A DNA stretch of 64,000 bases, from the NCBI RefSeq assembly GCF_036181745.1, contig NZ_CP108080.1:4467501-4531500 (forward strand), given 5' to 3'. Origin of the DNA: Streptomyces sp. NBC_00259 (lineage in GTDB: Bacteria; Actinomycetota; Actinomycetes; Streptomycetales; Streptomycetaceae). Under the pieces are notes generated by a model that made no database searches, was not told where the DNA came from, and saw only the letters and a list, made by a program, of their open reading frames with translations. Below are positions 59,855-64,000 of the stretch, piece after piece. The position numbers and the translations under genes were made by a program. The stretch's first letter is position 1; the number at the start of each line of letters is the position of its first letter.

Positions 59855-60933
59855 CTCTCGCCGCCGCCACCAACGAGAGCCTCGCCGAGTTCAGCAACGT
59901 GCTGATCTACTCGGCGATGGCCGTCTACACCCTGGCCTTCCTCGCGCACATCGCCGAGTGGACCTTCGGCAGCCGCAGCCGCGTCGGCCGTACCGCCGCC
60001 GCCCTCACGAACGGCACCGCGGCCGCCGCAGCACCGAAGATCCAGGTGGCGCGGAAGGGCGGCGGCACCGCCGTCCTGGAACGCCCGAAGGTCATCACCC
60101 GGTCCTCGGCCGGCGCCCGGGACGTCCCGGACGGCCCCGGTGCCGCAGGCGGCGACCAGCAGGGCGACATGTACGGCCGGATCGCCGTCTCGCTGACCGT
60201 CCTCGCCTTCCTCGTCGAGGCCGCCGGCGTCATCGCCCGCGCCGTGTCCGTGCAGCGCGCCCCCTGGGGCAACATGTACGAGTTCTCCACCACCTTCTCC
60301 ACCGTGGCGGTCGGCGCGTACCTCGGCTTCCTCCTCGCCAAGAAGAACGTCCGCTGGATCGGACTGCCGCTCGTCACCTCCGTCCTGCTGGACCTGGGCA
60401 TCTCCGTCACCTGGCTCTACACCGAGAGCGACCAGCTGGTCCCGGCGCTGGACTCGTACTGGCTGTGGATCCACGTCTCCACCGCGATCTTCTGCGGCGC
60501 CGTCTTCTACCTGGGCGCGGTCGGTACCCTGCTGTACCTCTTCCGGGATTCGTACGAGAACAAGCTGGCGAACGGCGGCAACCCGGGCTCCTTCGCCCGC
60601 TCGGTGCTGGAGCGGCTGCCCGCCGCGGCGTCCCTCGACAAGTTCGCGTACCGCATCAACGCCGCGGTCTTCCCGCTGTGGACCTTCACGATCATCGCCG
60701 GGGCGATCTGGGCCGGCGACGCCTGGGGCCGCTACTGGGGCTGGGACGCCAAGGAAGTCTGGTCCTTCATCACCTGGGTGGCGTACGCCGCGTATCTGCA
60801 CGCCCGCGCGACCGCCGGCTGGAAGGGCCGCAAGGCCGCGTACGTCGCGCTGATCGCCTTCGCCTGCTTCCTCTTCAACTACTACGGCGTCAACCTCTTC
60901 GTGAACAGCCTCCACAGCTACGCGGGCGTGTAA
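59851..60933 (+). CDS. ccsB: CcsB (ResC/CcsA), cytochrome c synthetase subunit
   Basis: 360 residues from GTG 59851. About eight helices. The haem-handling WWD-type motif is WGRYWGWDAKEVWSFITW with flanking His (ISVTWLYTESDQLVPALDSYW, and YLHARATAGWKG). The variable part (about 45-100) is Ala/Gly-rich. The product joins ResB to attach haem to CXXCH motifs. Last gene of the four-gene unit. Confidence 0.96.
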   Translation: MTLAAATNESLAEFSNVLIYSAMAVYTLAFLAHIAEWTFGSRSRVGRTAAALTNGTAAAAAPKIQVARKGGGTAVLERPKVITRSSAGARDVPDGPGAAGGDQQGDMYGRIAVSLTVLAFLVEAAGVIARAVSVQRAPWGNMYEFSTTFSTVAVGAYLGFLLAKKNVRWIGLPLVTSVLLDLGISVTWLYTESDQLVPALDSYWLWIHVSTAIFCGAVFYLGAVGTLLYLFRDSYENKLANGGNPGSFARSVLERLPAAASLDKFAYRINAAVFPLWTFTIIAGAIWAGDAWGRYWGWDAKEVWSFITWVAYAAYLHARATAGWKGRKAAYVALIAFACFLFNYYGVNLFVNSLHSYAGV

Positions 60934-60971
60934 GGGTCGCGTTCCCGGCGGCGACGGGCGACGCTGGTGCC

Positions 60972-61502
60972 ATGACGGAAGCGATCCCCTACGGCACCGG
61001 CGAGACCCGCGACGGCGACGACGGCACGACCCACGTCCTGCACTTCGTGCTGCATCTGCCGCACCCGGTGGTCCGGGTCTGGGCCGCCGTGGCCACACCG
61101 GAGGGCCTGCCGCAGTGGCTGGCCGCCGCGGACCTGCTGGAGCCCCACCTGGGCGGCGGAGTGACACTGCGTTGGCTGAACGCCGAGAGGGAGGGAGCGG
61201 GGACCGTGGTCTCCGGGCGGGTCACGGCCTGGGACATGGAGGCCGTCGCCGAGTACACCGTGGAGGTCCACGGCCGGGTCCGGTTCCACATGGAGCCGGC
61301 GCCCGCCGACTCCCTCGCGACCGTGCTGCGCTTCACCAACGAGTTCACCGGCTCCGACGAACAGCGCCTCGACAACCTGGCGGGCTGGCACCAGCACTTC
61401 GAGTACCTTTCCGACGCGCTCGACGGCCGCCCGGCGGACTGGGCCGCCTGGACGCCGGACCGCTTCCAGCACCTGCGCGCCGAGTACGCCGGCCGCCGGT
61501 GA
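60972..61502 (+). CDS. SRPBCC (START/AHSA1-like) protein
   Basis: 176 residues from ATG 60972. The fold pattern is HVLHFVLHLPHPVVRVWAAVATPEGLPQWL, GGGVTLRWLNAEREGAGTVVSG, then TVLRFTNEFTGSDEQRLDNLAGWHQHFEYL. AHSA1-like members bind hydrophobic ligands or other proteins. It starts 38 bp after ccsB and may be cotranscribed. Stop is 4 bp from the stop of the facing oxygenase gene. Confidence 0.9.
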   Translation: MTEAIPYGTGETRDGDDGTTHVLHFVLHLPHPVVRVWAAVATPEGLPQWLAAADLLEPHLGGGVTLRWLNAEREGAGTVVSGRVTAWDMEAVAEYTVEVHGRVRFHMEPAPADSLATVLRFTNEFTGSDEQRLDNLAGWHQHFEYLSDALDGRPADWAAWTPDRFQHLRAEYAGRR

Positions 61503-61506
61503 CCCC

Positions 61507-62436
61507 TCAGTCGGCGGTGATCGCGTCCAGCTTGGCCCGCAGATACGTGTGCGAGTCGGTGCCCCGGACGTCCGTGCCCGGATCGCACTCGTAGAAGTAG
61601 ACGAGCGACATCAGCTCCTCGGCCGGCTCGTCCGCGGGCGGCGGCAGCACGCGGTGCCGTCCCGAGCACCAGCGGCCGTCCGTCCACCGGGCCATCAGAT
61701 CCCCGATGTTGACCGTCAGCGCGTCCGGTGCGTACGGCGCGTCCTCCCAGCCGCCCTCGTCCGTGAAGACCTGGAGGCCGCCCTTGCCGGTCTGCCGGTC
61801 GAGGACGGTGACCGTGCCGAAGTCCGTGTGGGGACCGATCCGGAACTGGCCGGGCCGCGGCTCACCGACGGTGTCCCGGCCCGGGTACCAGTTGATGTTG
61901 AAGCCCCAGGTCGGATGGGCGGTGTGCCGGGTGAAGAAGTCCTCCGGCTCGCCCAGGGCCACCCCGAGCAGTGCGAGCAGCCGGTCCGACAGCGCCCGCA
62001 TCTGCCGCAGGTACGCCTCCACGGCAGGGCGCAGCTCCGGTACCTCCGTCGGCCAGGTGTTCGGCAGGAACCACTCCGCGTCGACCGCCGGATCGCCCGT
62101 CGGCCCGTCCGCCGCGAACGACAGCGACTCCTTCAGGTCGGGCGGCGTCCGAGTGCCCTCCGCGTAGCCGTTGGCCTCGGCCCCGGGGCCGAGCCAGCCA
62201 CGGCCGCCGACCTGCACCGCGTACGGTTCCTTCGCGGTCGGCGGCAGCCGGAAGAAGCCGCGCGCGAGCTGCCGGATCTCCGTACGCAGACCCGGGTCCA
62301 CCCCGTGGCCGGTGACCAGCAGAAAGCCGGCCGTGCGCAGGGCCTCGTCGACGGTCGCGGCCAGACGGGCGCGGGCGGCGGGGCCGGCGGAGAGCCATGG
62401 GCCCAGGTCGATCACGGGGATGCGGTCACGCGTCAT
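61507..62436 (-). CDS. 2-oxoglutarate/Fe(II) oxygenase, isopenicillin-N-synthase family
   Basis: 309 residues. The N-terminal DIOX_N part is IPVIDLGPWLSAG...GFLLVTGHGVDP. The Fe site is HxD in IGPHTDFGTVTVLDRQ and the distal His in CSGRHRVLPP. The C-terminal MSLVYFYE gives the co-substrate segment. Typical primary-metabolism-like member of the family; substrate unknown. It overlaps the deaminase gene by 11 bp, so the pair may share a job. Confidence 0.9.
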   Translation of the reverse strand: MTRDRIPVIDLGPWLSAGPAARARLAATVDEALRTAGFLLVTGHGVDPGLRTEIRQLARGFFRLPPTAKEPYAVQVGGRGWLGPGAEANGYAEGTRTPPDLKESLSFAADGPTGDPAVDAEWFLPNTWPTEVPELRPAVEAYLRQMRALSDRLLALLGVALGEPEDFFTRHTAHPTWGFNINWYPGRDTVGEPRPGQFRIGPHTDFGTVTVLDRQTGKGGLQVFTDEGGWEDAPYAPDALTVNIGDLMARWTDGRWCSGRHRVLPPPADEPAEELMSLVYFYECDPGTDVRGTDSHTYLRAKLDAITAD

Positions 62437-62896
62437 GGCCGGTGTCCTCGCTGCCGATGTCCTCGTACCACAGGTCCGGACGCCCGCTGATGAACTCCCG
62501 CATCAGCTCCGTGCACTCGGGGTCGTCCAGGACCACCACCTCCACGCCGTGCGCCGCGAGCCAGCCGTGGGCGCCGGAGAAGGTCTCGGCCTCGCCGACG
62601 ACGACCCGGGGGATGCCGAACTGCCGCACCAGCCCGGAGCAGTACCAGCAGGGGGAGAGGGTGGTGACCATCGTCGTGTCACGGTACGAGCGCCGGCGTC
62701 CCGCCGCGCGGAAGGCGGCGGTCTCCGCGTGCAGCGACGGATCGTCGTCCTGGACGCGGCGGTTGTGCCCGCGGCCGAGGAGACCGCCGTCCGGGCCGTA
62801 CAGTGCGGCGCCGATCGGGATGCCGCCCTCGGCCAGGCCCGTGCGCGCCTCGTCGAGCGCGGTGGACAGCCACTGCCGTGCCAGTTCCCGGTCCAT
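62426..62896 (-). CDS. Zinc nucleoside/cytosine deaminase
   Basis: 156 residues. The zinc motifs are SLHAETAAF (His and catalytic Glu) and TLSPCWYCSGLV (two Cys), giving the C/H-x-E and PCxxC pair. The end FISGRPDLWYEDIG is like fungal/bacterial cytosine deaminases of this class, which convert cytosine or related bases. It overlaps the oxygenase gene downstream. Confidence 0.92.
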   Translation of the reverse strand: MDRELARQWLSTALDEARTGLAEGGIPIGAALYGPDGGLLGRGHNRRVQDDDPSLHAETAAFRAAGRRRSYRDTTMVTTLSPCWYCSGLVRQFGIPRVVVGEAETFSGAHGWLAAHGVEVVVLDDPECTELMREFISGRPDLWYEDIGSEDTGHDA

Positions 62897-62912
62897 GGGC
62901 TCGGCCCCTCCG

Positions 62913-63278
62913 TCAGGACGTGCCCGGATCCTCGTCCCGCCTCGGGTCCTTCGCCCGGTCCCTCGCGTCCTTGGTCGGATCCTTCGCCGGGTCCTGGGGC
63001 AGGTCCTGGGTCGGGTCCTTGTCCTCGTTGAGGGACTTCAGGAAGTCGGGGTTGTCGTCGGGCGCCACCCAGTCGCCGCGCCGCGCCGGACGCGGCGTCG
63101 CGCGCTCCTTGCCGGCGATCAGCCAGGAGATCGAGCCGACGAGCGGGAACAGCAGCACGAGGATCGCCCAGATCGGCTTGGGGATGTACCTGATCTCCTT
63201 CTCGTCCGTGGAGATGCAGTCGATGAAGGCGTAGATGCTGAGCGCCAGCGGCACCAAGAACATCAGTACCCGAAGCAT
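62913..63278 (-). CDS. PLDc_N-domain small membrane protein
   Basis: 121 residues from ATG 63278. Two helices form a PLDc_N unit (MLRVLMFLVPLALSIYAFID and IWAILVLLFPLVGSISWLI) with the motif KEIRYIPKPIWA between. The cytoplasmic tail is charged, ending with Asp/Lys/Pro repeats (DPTQDLPQDPAKDPTKD). The role of these small actinobacterial proteins is unknown. Divergent from the decarboxylase gene by 85 bp. Confidence 0.9.
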   Translation of the reverse strand: MLRVLMFLVPLALSIYAFIDCISTDEKEIRYIPKPIWAILVLLFPLVGSISWLIAGKERATPRPARRGDWVAPDDNPDFLKSLNEDKDPTQDLPQDPAKDPTKDARDRAKDPRRDEDPGTS

Positions 63279-63363
63279 TGGCTGCCCCCTACGTGCGGAG
63301 AACGGGACCGTGGAACGGCCCCCGTGACAAGTCCAGGGTAGCGAGTGGCCGATACTGGACGGC

Positions 63364-64000
63364 ATGGCTTACGACGATCTTCGCTCCCTGCTCCGGGCGC
63401 TGGAGCGCGAGGGCGACCTCAAGCGCATCAAGGCCGAAGTCGACCCGTACCTGGAGATCGGGGAGATCGTCGACCGGGTCCAGAAGTCCGGCGGCCCGGC
63501 GCTGCTCTTCGAGAACGTGCGCGGCTCCTCCATGCCGCTCGCGATGAACGTGTACGGGACGGACCGCCGGCTGCTGAAGGCGCTGGGCCTGACGTCGTAC
63601 GACGAGATCAGCGGGAAGATCGGCGGGCTGCTGAAGCCGGAGCTGCCGCACGGGTTCGTCGGGGTGCGCGAGGCGTTCGGGAAGCTCGGCGCGATGACGC
63701 ACGTACCGCCGAGGAAGGTGAAGGACGCGCCGGTGCAGGAGGTGGTCCTGCGGGGCGACGACGTCGACCTGGACCGGCTGCCGGCGCTGTTCACCTGGCC
63801 CGAGGACGGCGGCTCCTTCTTCAACCTGGGGCTGACCCACACCAAGGACCCGGAGTCGGGGGTGCGCAACCTCGGCCTGTACCGGCTGCAGCGCCACGAC
63901 AAGCGCACCATCGGCATGCACTGGCAGATCCACAAGGACAGCCGCAACCACTACCAGGTGGCGGCGCGGCGCGGTGAGAGGCTGCCGGTCGCGATCGCCT
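63364..64000 (+). CDS. UbiD-family decarboxylase, menaquinone type (5' part)
   Basis: ATG 63364 opens a frame that runs off the window end (212 residues seen). It begins MAYDDLRSLLRALEREGDLK and continues PALLFENVRGSSMPLAMNVYG, then the flavin-site region with FNLGLTHTKDPESGVRNLGLYR and the Arg/Lys of RIGMHW-like TIGMHWQIHKD. This is the UbiD group that uses prenylated FMN; the branch next to the cytochrome c cluster in Streptomyces serves the futalosine menaquinone pathway (inference). The C-terminal half is outside. Confidence 0.93.
   Translation, partial: MAYDDLRSLLRALEREGDLKRIKAEVDPYLEIGEIVDRVQKSGGPALLFENVRGSSMPLAMNVYGTDRRLLKALGLTSYDEISGKIGGLLKPELPHGFVGVREAFGKLGAMTHVPPRKVKDAPVQEVVLRGDDVDLDRLPALFTWPEDGGSFFNLGLTHTKDPESGVRNLGLYRLQRHDKRTIGMHWQIHKDSRNHYQVAARRGERLPVAIA

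Overview
This is a high-GC actinobacterial chromosome segment, almost certainly from a Streptomyces. The evidence is the developmental genes bldN and rsbN, a BldC-like small DNA-binding protein, the redox regulator rex fused into a haem operon, a class I lysyl-tRNA synthetase, a WhiJ/DUF397-type regulatory locus, many GTG/TTG starts and overlapping ATGA/GTGA gene junctions. No insertion sequence, prophage, CRISPR array or tRNA gene was found. It reads as chromosomal core and near-core DNA with accessory patches.

Region 1 (1-13.7 kb): the 3' end of an rRNA operon (partial 23S, 5S, strong terminator), then a HAD phosphatase, an MFS transporter overlapping an AcuC-type deacetylase, a phosphatase-like protein, BdtA, a 32-residue ribosomal protein of the bS22 type, an SDR epimerase and an acyltransferase. 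Facing them is the developmental pair bldN (ECF sigma factor with pro-sequence) and rsbN (membrane anti-sigma factor). A candidate sigma-BldN promoter lies in front of rsbN. Next is a SerB-like HAD phosphatase.

Region 2 (13.8-20.3 kb): glutaredoxin, then rex-hemA-hemC-hemD(cysG) with four-base overlaps, preceded by an 18-bp Rex operator, then hemB. Together with hemL at 53-54.5 kb these genes cover glutamyl-tRNA to uroporphyrinogen III and the precorrin-2 methylation step.

Region 3 (20.3-36 kb): DUF4253, a DUF4232 lipoprotein divergent from an HTH protein with a transmembrane segment, a WhiJ-like cluster (HTH/DUF5753, tandem DUF397, ATPase) with a palindromic operator, an imine-reductase-like enzyme, DUF1876, and divergent argS/lysS with two consensus DnaA boxes between them. 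Then come a SpdB-like DUF2637 membrane protein, two DUF3558-type lipoproteins and RtcB.

Region 4 (35-50 kb): a secreted deacetylase divergent from a PadR-ABC exporter operon with twin operators, an APC permease, a TAP-like peptidase, a PPOX-fold protein, an SDR, YnfA, and a flavin monooxygenase divergent from a TetR gene with a five-unit operator array. Mut7-C, GNAT, AraC and mycothiol-dependent-type proteins follow.

Region 5 (50-64 kb): a small membrane protein and corA flanked by two separate tandem-repeat arrays, then hemL, a phosphoglycerate-mutase-like gene, a Tat lipoprotein, and the cytochrome c maturation set resA-ccdA-resB-ccsB. An SRPBCC protein, a 2OG oxygenase, a nucleoside deaminase and a PLDc_N membrane protein follow. 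The window ends inside a UbiD-type decarboxylase that is likely in menaquinone synthesis.
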